DNA of 64,000 nucleotides, from contig QCTJ01000001.1 in NCBI GenBank assembly GCA_003211205.1, positions 102,648 through 166,647 on the forward strand, in the 5' to 3' direction. Below the pieces are notes generated by a model. It had not been told where the DNA came from. It saw only the letters and a list, made by a program, of their open reading frames with translations, and did not search any database. Source of the DNA: Synechococcus sp. AG-673-F03 (GTDB lineage Bacteria > Cyanobacteriota > Cyanobacteriia > PCC-6307 > Cyanobiaceae). A program made the translations under genes and the position numbers. Shown piece after piece: positions 19,494-28,496 of the stretch (position 1 is its first letter; every line of letters starts with the position of its first letter).

Positions 19494-20558
19494 ATGGCAC
19501 GGTTGCTGATCACAGGCGGGGCTGGATTCATTGGTAGCCACACCTGCCTCGTGCTCTTACAGGCAGGTCACGACTTGCTGGTGCTCGATAACTTCAGCAA
19601 CAGCACCCCGCTCGCCCTGGAACGGGTGTCTGCGCTCGCCAAGCTTGATGTCCAGTCCTCTCAAGCCCGCCTGCAGGTTCGACGAGGAGACATTCGCGAT
19701 CGGGCCGGTCTTGACGATCTGTTTTCCACGGCGGCTTCAGCCGGCGCTGCAATCGATGCAGTGGTCCACTTTGCCGGCTTAAAAGCCGTTGGTGAATCGG
19801 TGCGAGAACCACTTCGTTATTGGGACGTGAATCTGACTGGCAGCCGATGTCTGCTGGATGCGATGAATGCCCATGGCTGCCGCACCCTGGTGTTCAGCAG
19901 CAGCGCCACGCTCTACGGCTACCCGAAAGACGTACCGATTCCAGAAACAGCATCCATTCAGCCGATCAACCCCTACGGCCACTCCAAGGCAGCGGTTGAA
20001 CAGCTCTTGCATGACCTTGCCGCCAGCGCTCCCAACCAATGGCGCATTGCCTGCCTGCGTTACTTCAATCCCGTGGGAGCGCACCCCAGTGGCAAGATCG
20101 GAGAAGATCCACTTGGTACCCCCAACAACCTGTTCCCGTTTATGAGTCAGGTGGCCGTGGGCAGGCGCAAATCTCTCCAGGTGTTCGGAGGCGACTGGCC
20201 CACCAGCGACGGCACCGGTGTTCGTGATTACATCCACGTGATAGATCTGGCGGAAGGTCACAGCGCAGCCCTCAACTGCCTGCTCGCTGAACCTGCCCAG
20301 CTGCTCACCCTCAATCTGGGCAGTGGCCAGGGTGCCTCGGTGCTGGAGGTGGTGCATGCCTTTGAACGCGCCAGCGGTCGCCAAGTGCCCTACGAAGTGG
20401 TGGCCCGACGCGATGGAGATGCAGCCATCACTGTTGCCGATCCCGCGATGGCTCTTCAACGACTCGGCTGGAAAACGCAACGCGGCCTCGATGACATCTG
20501 CCGCGATGGCTGGACCTGGCAGGCTGCCAATCCAGCGGGCTATAGCGATCAAGGATGA
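19494..20558 (+). CDS. galE: UDP-glucose 4-epimerase
   Basis: 354 residues: GGAGFIGSHTCLVLLQAGHD, LDNFSNS, the conserved FAGLKAVGES and YGHSKAAVEQ (YxxxK), and YFNPVGAHPSG. It interconverts UDP-Glc and UDP-Gal and supplies galactose for glycans. It is one of the few plus-strand genes in this part, paired with the selD fusion downstream by a 4-bp overlap. Confidence 0.95.
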   Translation: MARLLITGGAGFIGSHTCLVLLQAGHDLLVLDNFSNSTPLALERVSALAKLDVQSSQARLQVRRGDIRDRAGLDDLFSTAASAGAAIDAVVHFAGLKAVGESVREPLRYWDVNLTGSRCLLDAMNAHGCRTLVFSSSATLYGYPKDVPIPETASIQPINPYGHSKAAVEQLLHDLAASAPNQWRIACLRYFNPVGAHPSGKIGEDPLGTPNNLFPFMSQVAVGRRKSLQVFGGDWPTSDGTGVRDYIHVIDLAEGHSAALNCLLAEPAQLLTLNLGSGQGASVLEVVHAFERASGRQVPYEVVARRDGDAAITVADPAMALQRLGWKTQRGLDDICRDGWTWQAANPAGYSDQG

Positions 20559-22693
20559 GTGGTCTTGTGCTGGCTGGTGGCGGGCACAGCCATGCGCTCG
20601 TACTGCGCCGCTGGACTATGCAACCCAGCAAGCGCCCCAGCGAACTGATCACGCTGGTGAGCCGCACGAGTACCGCGCTTTATTCAGGGATGGTGCCTGG
20701 ACTGATCGCAGGGGTCTATCAACGCGACCAGGCAGCTGTGGATCTTCGTGACCTGGCCGATCAGGCCGGCGTGACGCTGGTGGTGGCCGAGATCACGGGA
20801 ATGGACCTTGAAAACCAGCAGCTGCAACTAGCTCAGCGGCCAGCACTGCCCTTTGAGCGCCTCAGCCTCAACCTGGGAGCCATCACTTCAACCAGCCCTG
20901 CGCCAACTCCAGGTTTGGTGCCAATCAAACCGCTAGAGCCAGCACTTTCCTTCCTGAGCGATCAGGACAAGCAGATGAGCAAAAAGGCTGTTGCCACCTC
21001 ACCTTTTCAGGTGGTGGGCAGCGGCCTGGCCGCAGTGGAGACAGTCTTAGCTCTGAGGCAGCGCTGGCACCGACGACCTCTTGTGCTGCGGATCCGCCCC
21101 AAGCATCTCAAACCAGTCTTGATCAGAGCTCTACGAAAAGCGTCCATCCAGATCGTTGAAACAAGCGAGCTGGATCAATCAGAAGAGATCAAGACAACTC
21201 CAGGCCTTTTATGCACCGGCAGCCGAGCACCCCATTGGCTGGCCTCCAGTGGCCTGCCTTGCTGCCCAAACAGCGGCCGGATCCGCACCGAGACGAACTT
21301 GCAAGTGATCGGACAGCCCAATCTCTTCGCCGCAGGCGACTGCGCTGTGATCGATGCTCACCCGCGTGACCCATCGGGCGTCTGGGCCGTACGGGCCGCC
21401 GCGCCATTGGCCAAAAACCTGGAAGCAGCCTGCCATGGATGTCCATTGCGACGCTGGCGCCCCCAACGTCAGGCGCTGCAACTGCTGGGAGGATTCAACC
21501 AGGGGCAACCCACAGCCTGGGCCCTACGAGGATCACGTCTGGTCGGCCCTCACCCTCTGCTATGGCGCTGGAAAACAACGATTGATGCGCGCTTCATGGC
21601 GATGTTTCGGCGCAGCAGATCCATGGGCAGCAGCGAAGCCATGGCCTGCAGGGGTTGCGCAGCCAAGCTTCCCGCCGGCCCCCTGGAGAGTGCTCTGCAA
21701 AAGGCAGGCATTGAAACACTGGGCACGGAACCGGAAGATGCAGCAGTGCTGCCTTTGAAAACCGCCGCGGACTCCGCTCCTGTGCTGCAAAGCGTGGATG
21801 GCTTTCCAGCGCTGGTCAGTGACCCCTGGCTGAATGGAAGACTCACAGCCCTGCATGCCTGCTCCGACCTCTGGGCCTGCGGTGCGCGCGTGCTGGCCGC
21901 CCAGGCCGTGGTCACACTTCCCCAAACCAGCGAATCAGCCCAGGCCACCCTGCTGGCCCAAACGCTGGCCGGCATTCGCTCAGCCCTTGCTCCCCAGGGA
22001 GCCCAGCTGATTGGTGGTCACACGATGGAGTCACGCGGCGGCCTCGCCCAACCACCGGTCAGTCGGTCCATCCAGGTGACATTGAGCGTCAGTGGCCAAG
22101 CCGTTGATGCGTTCTGGCCAAAGGCAGGAGTTCAGGACGGAGACCGACTGCTGCTGAGTCGACCACTAGGAACAGGAGTGCTGTTCGCCGCGGCCATGAC
22201 TGGTGCTGCGCCAGCTCCAGCTCTGGATACGGCCCTCGAGCAAATGGCCACAAGCCAGCACTCGTTGCTGGAAGTACTTCTCACCCTGCAAAACGAGCAT
22301 CCACATGCCATCCATGCAGCCACGGACATCACCGGCTTCGGCCTCCTGGGCCACCTGGACGAAATGCTGCGAACTCCAAACCTGAGAGCGGTGCTTGACG
22401 GCCACAAAATCCCTGCTTTACCAGACGCCCTCAATCTTTTCGAAAAGGGTTCTGCAAGCAGCCTGGCCCCCGCTAATCGGCGAGCCTGGGCATTACTGGA
22501 CAACGGATGCGTGGACTTGCAGATGAACGGAATCAATCGAGGCAGCAAAGAATATCTCGCCATGCTTGAGCTCCTGGTCGATCCACAGACATGCGGACCG
22601 TTGCTTGTAAGCGTGGACAAGGAAATAGCACAAAAACTTACTTCCAAACCTCAAAGCCCCTGGGCTGAGATCGGAAGCATCCAGAGACGCTAA
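20555..22693 (+). CDS. selD: Fusion of FAD/NAD(P)H oxidoreductase and selenide, water dikinase (SelD)
   Basis: 712 residues. Residues about 1-345 are a pyridine-nucleotide-disulfide oxidoreductase domain of the Ndh type (start VLAGGGHSHALVLRRW; FAAGDCAVI). Residues about 355-712 are SelD: the active-site Cys368 and Lys371 in RGCAAKLP, then ITGFGLLGHLDEM and DPQTCGPLLVSV. SelD makes selenophosphate from selenide and ATP for selenouridine in tRNA or for selenoproteins. The fused reductase may deliver reduced selenide, which is inference. This architecture is known in cyanobacteria and some other bacteria. Cys, not a TGA codon, is at the active site. A broken second SelD lies at 48.06 kb. Confidence 0.92.
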   Translation: MSGLVLAGGGHSHALVLRRWTMQPSKRPSELITLVSRTSTALYSGMVPGLIAGVYQRDQAAVDLRDLADQAGVTLVVAEITGMDLENQQLQLAQRPALPFERLSLNLGAITSTSPAPTPGLVPIKPLEPALSFLSDQDKQMSKKAVATSPFQVVGSGLAAVETVLALRQRWHRRPLVLRIRPKHLKPVLIRALRKASIQIVETSELDQSEEIKTTPGLLCTGSRAPHWLASSGLPCCPNSGRIRTETNLQVIGQPNLFAAGDCAVIDAHPRDPSGVWAVRAAAPLAKNLEAACHGCPLRRWRPQRQALQLLGGFNQGQPTAWALRGSRLVGPHPLLWRWKTTIDARFMAMFRRSRSMGSSEAMACRGCAAKLPAGPLESALQKAGIETLGTEPEDAAVLPLKTAADSAPVLQSVDGFPALVSDPWLNGRLTALHACSDLWACGARVLAAQAVVTLPQTSESAQATLLAQTLAGIRSALAPQGAQLIGGHTMESRGGLAQPPVSRSIQVTLSVSGQAVDAFWPKAGVQDGDRLLLSRPLGTGVLFAAAMTGAAPAPALDTALEQMATSQHSLLEVLLTLQNEHPHAIHAATDITGFGLLGHLDEMLRTPNLRAVLDGHKIPALPDALNLFEKGSASSLAPANRRAWALLDNGCVDLQMNGINRGSKEYLAMLELLVDPQTCGPLLVSVDKEIAQKLTSKPQSPWAEIGSIQRR

Positions 22694-22860
22694 GCCAGAG
22701 TCCAATCAGTTAATTCAAGATCGGAATCGACTACACAATTACCGTCTAAACCCTTAAACAAATAAGCCGAATACAACGCTTTAGCCACAACTCTTGAATC
22801 CGAAAACCGATATCCGCAAGCCAGGAATTGAAATTCAAATCGTTGAATATTAACCTGGAT

Positions 22861-24774
22861 CTATTGAACAGTTTTACGCCCCTCGCTCCTCTGCCATTCC
22901 GGGACCAACACTTTCAACACAGCCAGCGCAACCTCAACATCTTGGGCTGCAATTGATTGCTCCAAAGTCTCGAGCTGGGCCCAAAGCTCATCAGGCTGCA
23001 GAGCTCGTTCGCGAGCCCGATAGACCAAAGGATGGCCCGTTGGTTCGCTCTGGGCATCAATCAGAAGCTCCTCATAAAGCTTCTCACCAAGCCGTAGACC
23101 AGTACAAACAATCTCGATATCTCCCTGAGGATTGCGAACATCTCGAACTAAAAGGCCGCTCAGACGGACCATTTGCTCAGCCAGGGATTTAATCCTCACT
23201 GGATCACCCATATCGAGCAGAAACACTTCCCCACCTTTGGACAACACAGCAGCCTGAAGCACCAACTGCGCCGCCTCGGGAATGGTCATGAAATAACGAA
23301 TGATCTCCGGATGAGTGATAGTGATCGGACCACCATCAGCAATCTGTTGGCGAAAGAGAGGCACCACCGAACCAGAGGAACCCAACACATTCCCGAACCG
23401 AACCATGGAGAAACGGGTGGGGGGTTGAGAATGAGACTTTGCAATGATCTCTGCCTCCTGAGCATGGGCCTGCACAACCAATTCAGCCAACCGCTTGGAC
23501 GCTCCCATCACATTGGTAGGACGCACGGCCTTGTCGGTGGAGATCAGCACAACCTGAGAGATCCCAACCATCGCAGCCGCACGACATACGGAGTAAGTCG
23601 AACCAACATTATTTTCCAAACCAGCCAGGGGATTTGCCTCCACCAAGGGCACGTGCTTGTAAGCAGCAGCGTGAAACACAACATCCACTGCCTGATCCAG
23701 AAACAAGTTCTGAACCATCAACTGATCAGAGGCATTTCCCAACACCGCTTGCAAAAACGCTCTCTCTGGCAAAAGAGCTCGCATTTCATGCTCGATCGCA
23801 TAGAGCGCAGGTTCACTCTGCTCCAGCAGAATGAGTCCCTTCGGATGTAAATCAACAATCTGACGACAGAGCTCAGAACCGATTGAGCCACCCGCCCCGG
23901 TCACACATACCACTGCATCACAAATGCCTGGCCCCAAAAGCCGAGGATCGGGGGGCACTGCATCACGGCCGAGCAAGTCTTCAATCGCAATCGGCCTCAG
24001 GGCATCAATACGAGCTCGTCCTGCAGTGAGGTCATCGACTGATGGCACCTGAAGCACAGGTGTTCCTCGTTGCTGCAATTGATTAACGATCTGTCGACGC
24101 CTTTTACGTGAAAGCGAGGGAATCGCCAACAACACCTGATCGATCGAATCATGGACCTGGCTCAACACCTGGGGCGGTCGGATTGGAATTCCATTGATGG
24201 TGCGACGCCAGTAGCTGGGATTGTCGTCGAGGAAAATGACGACTCTGTAATTTCCAGCCAACCGCAAAGCAGCTGCCAACTGTGCACCCGCTTCGCCGGC
24301 TCCATAGATGGCCACGCGCAGCTGCTCATTGTTCTGGGATGAACCCAGATTGAGAAGCGCATCGCGCAGGGCAAAACGGACTGCACCAGTAAATACCGTT
24401 AGCAGCAACCAGAGCAGGAACCAACTGCTACGCGGCGGCATCGGCCACTGAAACATCACACCAGTTGCTGCCAGAAGCAACACCAGGAGTCCATTGCGGC
24501 CAGCCAGGTTATATAAAGCTGCACTACCCACATAACGGGTAAGTCCCTTGTACTGCCCCGTGAATGCATAAAGGGGTAAACCAATCAAAAGGACAGCAGG
24601 CATTAACCAAAAACCAGCAGCCAAGAAGACGGGCGGAAAAGGATTAGATAGTCGCAACCAAAAGCTGAGCCAAACCGCGATTGGAAGCAGCAATGAGTCA
24701 GTTGCAATCAGCAACAAACGCCGACTCAGGGGAGACAAACTGATGACTTTTGAGATCAGTTTCAGTTGCTTCAT
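22861..24774 (-). CDS. Membrane-bound UDP-HexNAc 4,6-dehydratase (PglF/WbpM/CapD-like)
   Basis: 637 residues: four membrane helices in the first 130, a CoA-binding-like Rossmann domain (about 150-270, IYGAGEAGAQ), then a long-form SDR domain (about 290-590) with VTGAGGSIGSELCRQI. The catalytic residues follow the WbpM pattern with Met in place of Tyr: LISTDKAVRPTNVMGASK. The enzyme makes UDP-4-keto-6-deoxy-GlcNAc. With the aminotransferase and acetyltransferase directly upstream it reconstructs PglF-PglE-PglD, the UDP-diacetyl-bacillosamine route. It overlaps the aminotransferase gene by 4 bp. Confidence 0.9.
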   Translation of the reverse strand: MKQLKLISKVISLSPLSRRLLLIATDSLLLPIAVWLSFWLRLSNPFPPVFLAAGFWLMPAVLLIGLPLYAFTGQYKGLTRYVGSAALYNLAGRNGLLVLLLAATGVMFQWPMPPRSSWFLLWLLLTVFTGAVRFALRDALLNLGSSQNNEQLRVAIYGAGEAGAQLAAALRLAGNYRVVIFLDDNPSYWRRTINGIPIRPPQVLSQVHDSIDQVLLAIPSLSRKRRRQIVNQLQQRGTPVLQVPSVDDLTAGRARIDALRPIAIEDLLGRDAVPPDPRLLGPGICDAVVCVTGAGGSIGSELCRQIVDLHPKGLILLEQSEPALYAIEHEMRALLPERAFLQAVLGNASDQLMVQNLFLDQAVDVVFHAAAYKHVPLVEANPLAGLENNVGSTYSVCRAAAMVGISQVVLISTDKAVRPTNVMGASKRLAELVVQAHAQEAEIIAKSHSQPPTRFSMVRFGNVLGSSGSVVPLFRQQIADGGPITITHPEIIRYFMTIPEAAQLVLQAAVLSKGGEVFLLDMGDPVRIKSLAEQMVRLSGLLVRDVRNPQGDIEIVCTGLRLGEKLYEELLIDAQSEPTGHPLVYRARERALQPDELWAQLETLEQSIAAQDVEVALAVLKVLVPEWQRSEGRKTVQ

Positions 24775-25937
24775 CGGGAGGCACGCTGAATCACCGAACG
24801 AACGACTTCTGCATAAGCTCCCATTTGCTTAGGGGTGATGGTGGGATGCACAAGAAACATCAAACTATTCTCACCAAGCTCATGGGCCACAGGCAAGAAC
24901 TTGTCTGGAGCAAACCCAGCATCTTGAAAGCACTTTTCGAGATAAATCTCGCTACAACTACCTGAGAAAGCGGGATAGCCGAGGCTGACTATCTCCGAGA
25001 GAATTCGATCTCTGCTCCAGCCATTATCCAGTGCATTAGGATCAACAAAGGCATAAAACTTATACCAAGCGTGAATAATCTCCTTTGGTGGGAGTGGGAC
25101 ACGAACGGCAGAAAGATCGCCGAGAGCCTCGGCAAGAAGCAAAGCATTGCCGGTGCGAGCGTCAGTCCACTGCGGAAGGCGTCGAAGTTGGACCCGACCG
25201 ATCGCGCTCTGCAATTCAGTGAGACGAAAATTTGAGCCAAATCGCTCATGGAGCCAACGAAAGCCAGGTGGATGCTCACGCTTAAAGACAGAATCATGAG
25301 CTTTGCCGTGATCTTTAAAGGCCCACATCGCCTCCCAAAACTCGGCTTTCGAGGTGGTCACCATGCCGCCTTCCCCAGCAGTGGTCAGGATCTTGTCTTG
25401 GCAGAAGCTCCAGGCGCTCACATCTCCAAAGCTTCCAACAGATTGGCCATGAATGCGAGCACCATGGGCCTGAGCACAGTCTTCGATCACGGCGATCCCG
25501 TTAGCTCGAGCGAGATCACAGATCTCCTTCATATCGGCTGGCCAGCCTCCTAGATGAACAACTGTGATTACTTTTGTCCGTGGAGTAATCAGCGGGGCAA
25601 TGGTCTCAGCAGTGATCGCACCAGAGTCGCGATCCACATCAGCGAAAATAGGCTTTGCTCCAAGTAGCACTGCGCTGGAGGCAGTGGCGATAAAGGTGCG
25701 TGGCGTAGTGATCAACTCATCGCCCTGGCTCAGGCCGATAGCTAGGTAGGCCTCAGATAAGGCCAAGGAGCCGTTCGCTAAGGCAATGGCATAACTGGCC
25801 CCACACCAGGAGGCAAATTCATGCTCAAAAGCTTGTGTTTCCTCGCCTGTCCAGGAATTCACCTTGCCCGAAGCAAGCACACGAGAAGCTACATCGATCT
25901 GTTCATCGTCAAACTGAGGCCAGGGGGCGAGGGTCAC
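24771..25937 (-). CDS. DegT/DnrJ/EryC1 PLP aminotransferase (PglE-like)
   Basis: A sugar aminotransferase with the PLP lysine (residue 182 from this start) in SFCQDKILTTAGEGG and EDCAQAHGAR upstream of it. It would aminate UDP-4-keto-6-deoxy-GlcNAc made by the neighbouring dehydratase. Start: the frame is open to 26057, but that overlaps about 100 bp of the acetyltransferase gene. The GTG at 25937 gives 388 residues, normal for the family, and begins VTLAPWPQFDDEQ. A longer form from an ATG at 26012 (MPLPLSG) cannot be excluded. Confidence 0.85.
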   Translation of the reverse strand: MTLAPWPQFDDEQIDVASRVLASGKVNSWTGEETQAFEHEFASWCGASYAIALANGSLALSEAYLAIGLSQGDELITTPRTFIATASSAVLLGAKPIFADVDRDSGAITAETIAPLITPRTKVITVVHLGGWPADMKEICDLARANGIAVIEDCAQAHGARIHGQSVGSFGDVSAWSFCQDKILTTAGEGGMVTTSKAEFWEAMWAFKDHGKAHDSVFKREHPPGFRWLHERFGSNFRLTELQSAIGRVQLRRLPQWTDARTGNALLLAEALGDLSAVRVPLPPKEIIHAWYKFYAFVDPNALDNGWSRDRILSEIVSLGYPAFSGSCSEIYLEKCFQDAGFAPDKFLPVAHELGENSLMFLVHPTITPKQMGAYAEVVRSVIQRASR

Positions 25938-25953
25938 AGACGGTGAAGAGATT

Positions 25954-26592
25954 TCAAATGTGGTCAGGTTTAGGCAAGACCTTGGCAGGTACCCCGACAG
26001 CGGTAATGGCATCGGGGAGGTCTCGCAGGACTGCGGCACCTGCGCCAACAGTGACATCGGATCCGATACAAATCTGCTGGATCACGGAGGCGCCGATGCC
26101 AATCCAACTCCGGTCACCAACTTGCACCTCACCAGCTAGAGAGGCTCCAGGACAGACATGCACACCATCAGCGAGCTGAGTGTCATGGTCGATGCTGCAG
26201 GAAGTATTAATGATTGCGCCCTTGCCGATAAATACTTCCGCCTGAACGGCAGCGTTGGCAAACACCACAGAAGCCAGTCCAACATGAGCAGAGGGAGAAA
26301 TCCATGCGCTTGGGTGAACTAATACGGGCAGGAGGTAAGAGGCAGCCTGCAGCTTCTCAATCCAGAGCAAGCGGGTAGCAGGATCACCAATGGCCACCAG
26401 AGCAGTAGGGAACTGCTCTTTGATCAACGGATCCAATGCGCATTGGAGAGGACTCAGCACAGGCCAGCCCAGAACAGATTGGATGGGGCGGTCATCCAGG
26501 AAAGTAATCCTCGATGCAAGACCTGACGCGATAGCCGTTTCAGCCACCACCTTGCCGTGTCCACCTGCACCAAGGATGAGCAGATCACTCAT
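25954..26592 (-). CDS. Sugar O/N-acetyltransferase (PglD/NeuD family)
   Basis: 212 residues with a small Rossmann-like N-terminal part (LLILGAGGHGKVVAETAIAS) and a left-handed beta-helix of hexapeptide repeats, with the catalytic-type His in NTSCSIDHDTQL. This is the PglD/NeuD architecture that acetylates 4-amino sugars. Between the GT-PGT fusion and the aminotransferase it fits the last step of UDP-diacetamido-trideoxy-glucose synthesis. Start overlaps the upstream gene by 4 bp. Confidence 0.88.
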   Translation of the reverse strand: MSDLLILGAGGHGKVVAETAIASGLASRITFLDDRPIQSVLGWPVLSPLQCALDPLIKEQFPTALVAIGDPATRLLWIEKLQAASYLLPVLVHPSAWISPSAHVGLASVVFANAAVQAEVFIGKGAIINTSCSIDHDTQLADGVHVCPGASLAGEVQVGDRSWIGIGASVIQQICIGSDVTVGAGAAVLRDLPDAITAVGVPAKVLPKPDHI

Positions 26593-28484
26593 TGGCTCAT
26601 GCGACTACCACTGAAGGGAGCCATGGTGGCTTCACCAGCGGAGCTGATGCCCTCGCGAAGGATCACTTTCCAAACACTGATGAGGAAGATGCGCAAATCC
26701 AGCCAGAAGCTCCGATGGTCGACATACCAAACATCCAAGCGAAACTTTTCCTCCCAGGAGATGGCGTTACGGCCATTGATCTGCGCCCAGCCACTGAAGC
26801 CTGGTTTCACGTCGTGGCGGCGGGCCTGCTCGGAGGAATAAAGAGGCAGGTATTGCATGAGCAATGGCCGCGGACCGATGAAACTCATCTCGCCGTAGAG
26901 GATGTTGATCAGTTCAGGCAACTCATCCATCGAGGTGGCCCGCAACCAGCGGCCGAAGGGCATGAGGCGTTGGGCATCTGGAAGGAGAGCACCGCTGGCA
27001 TCACGGGAGTTGGTCATCGTGCGGAACTTCAATAGCCAGAAGAGATCACCGCGATAGCCAGGGCGCTGTTGACGGAACAGGACGGGAGATCCCAGCCAAC
27101 AGCGCACCAAGCCTGCAATCACCACCATCAGCGGACAAAGCATCAGCAGAGCAACAACAGCTGCTCCACGATCGGCCAACCCCTTAAACAAGGCATAGAC
27201 CTGCTTCCACAGATAGCTACGAGGACGGCGTGCGTAGTGCATTGCGGTGGTTTCAAGCACCTGTCGCCAGTGATCAGCCAGCTGACGACGAGAAAACTGT
27301 GTTTCGGCCAGGTTGCGGGCCTGGGAGCCCATGCTTTTCACCAGAGACGGTTGATCAGCCAGGCGGATCAGAGCTGACGCAAAGGCCACAGGATCCCGTG
27401 ACGGAACTGGGATCCCCAGCTGGTACTCGACAATCAAGTCAGCCAGCCAGCCTGGGTAGTTGTTCACCACAGGCAAGCCACAAGCCAGGTAGTCGAAGAA
27501 TTTGTTGGGGGATGTGCCCCGATAGAAAGCAGGAACATCGTCAAGCACCATCAAGCCCACATGCACTGACCGGCTCAGGATCTGAGCTAGCTGGAGCTTG
27601 GGAATTGGAGGCAAAAAATGGCAGTTAGACAGACTTTCATTGGCCACTCGATGCTCTAAAGCAGGCTTACAGCGGCCATCTCCAATAAACAACAGCTGAA
27701 TGTCATCACGGCCGAGCCGTTGTAGTTCTGCGGCTGCATCGAGCACCGCATCGAGACCATTGGCCAGACCATGTGCGCCGGTGAACGCCGCCACAAATGA
27801 GCAAGGAGCTAGGCGCTGGGGAAGTCCAGCGATCAGCTGCGGCTTCTTCTCTTGCCCCGGTGGGTGGGATCGAAACAGCTCTAGATCGCAGGCATTCGGG
27901 ATGCTCGTGATGCAGCTTGAAGAAAAGCCGCGCTCGGCGATCCCTTCACAGATCCCGGGCGCAAGACCGATACAAGCATCTGCGGAGTGGTAACTGATCC
28001 ATTCCAGGGCCGAGAGGGCAGCGAGCACGAGTGGGTTGCGCACCACCCCCATGGCACGAGGCAGCTCCGGCCAGAGGTCGCGCACCTCAAACACGAATGG
28101 AGTGCCTAGCAGCCAACGGGCCGCCAGGCCTGGAATACCTGCTGTGAGAGGCGTTGTTGTGGCAAAGATCAGATCCGATTCAGTATGCAGAGCAAGCTGC
28201 AAGCTCTGCCAGCTGTAACGGAGAAACACCAGGGCGCGCTCCAGCAAACTGGCATGGTTGGAGTAAGGGAGGTCGAACTCGATCACGTCGATTCCAGCCA
28301 CCAAACCGCTACGCCGCCCCTGCGAAAAAGGACCACTCAAACCGGTGTCGGTGCGGGCATCGCGCAGACACACCATCTGAACCTGATGACCAGCCTCCAC
28401 CAGAGAGCGAGCCAGAACATAGGAGCGGGTCCCAGCAGCTCCGGCCGGCGTTGAGAAGTACTGGTGGTAATAGAGGACTTTCAC
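26589..28484 (-). CDS. Fusion of GT4 glycosyltransferase and PglC-type phosphoglycosyl transferase
   Basis: 631 residues in two parts. Residues about 1-410 are a GT-B glycosyltransferase of the WbuB kind (YYHQYFSTPAGAAGTRSYVL start; GTSPNKFFDYLACGLPVV near the C-lobe). Residues about 430-631 are a monotopic phosphoglycosyl transferase: a membrane-dipping helix, FRQQRPGYRG, LLKFRTM, the catalytic Asp520-Glu521 pair in TSMDELPELINIL, GPRPLL and PGFSGWAQINGRN. One chain could thus place the first sugar-phosphate on undecaprenyl phosphate and add the second sugar, jobs done by separate PglC and PglA in Campylobacter. No stop or frameshift interrupts the join. Confidence 0.9.
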   Translation of the reverse strand: MKVLYYHQYFSTPAGAAGTRSYVLARSLVEAGHQVQMVCLRDARTDTGLSGPFSQGRRSGLVAGIDVIEFDLPYSNHASLLERALVFLRYSWQSLQLALHTESDLIFATTTPLTAGIPGLAARWLLGTPFVFEVRDLWPELPRAMGVVRNPLVLAALSALEWISYHSADACIGLAPGICEGIAERGFSSSCITSIPNACDLELFRSHPPGQEKKPQLIAGLPQRLAPCSFVAAFTGAHGLANGLDAVLDAAAELQRLGRDDIQLLFIGDGRCKPALEHRVANESLSNCHFLPPIPKLQLAQILSRSVHVGLMVLDDVPAFYRGTSPNKFFDYLACGLPVVNNYPGWLADLIVEYQLGIPVPSRDPVAFASALIRLADQPSLVKSMGSQARNLAETQFSRRQLADHWRQVLETTAMHYARRPRSYLWKQVYALFKGLADRGAAVVALLMLCPLMVVIAGLVRCWLGSPVLFRQQRPGYRGDLFWLLKFRTMTNSRDASGALLPDAQRLMPFGRWLRATSMDELPELINILYGEMSFIGPRPLLMQYLPLYSSEQARRHDVKPGFSGWAQINGRNAISWEEKFRLDVWYVDHRSFWLDLRIFLISVWKVILREGISSAGEATMAPFSGSRMSQ

Positions 28485-28496
28485 AAGCAGTTGATA

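Noticed and set aside
19779..20552. 257-codon minus-strand open frame inside galE
   Set aside because: Shadow of the GC-rich galE coding sequence; no family features.
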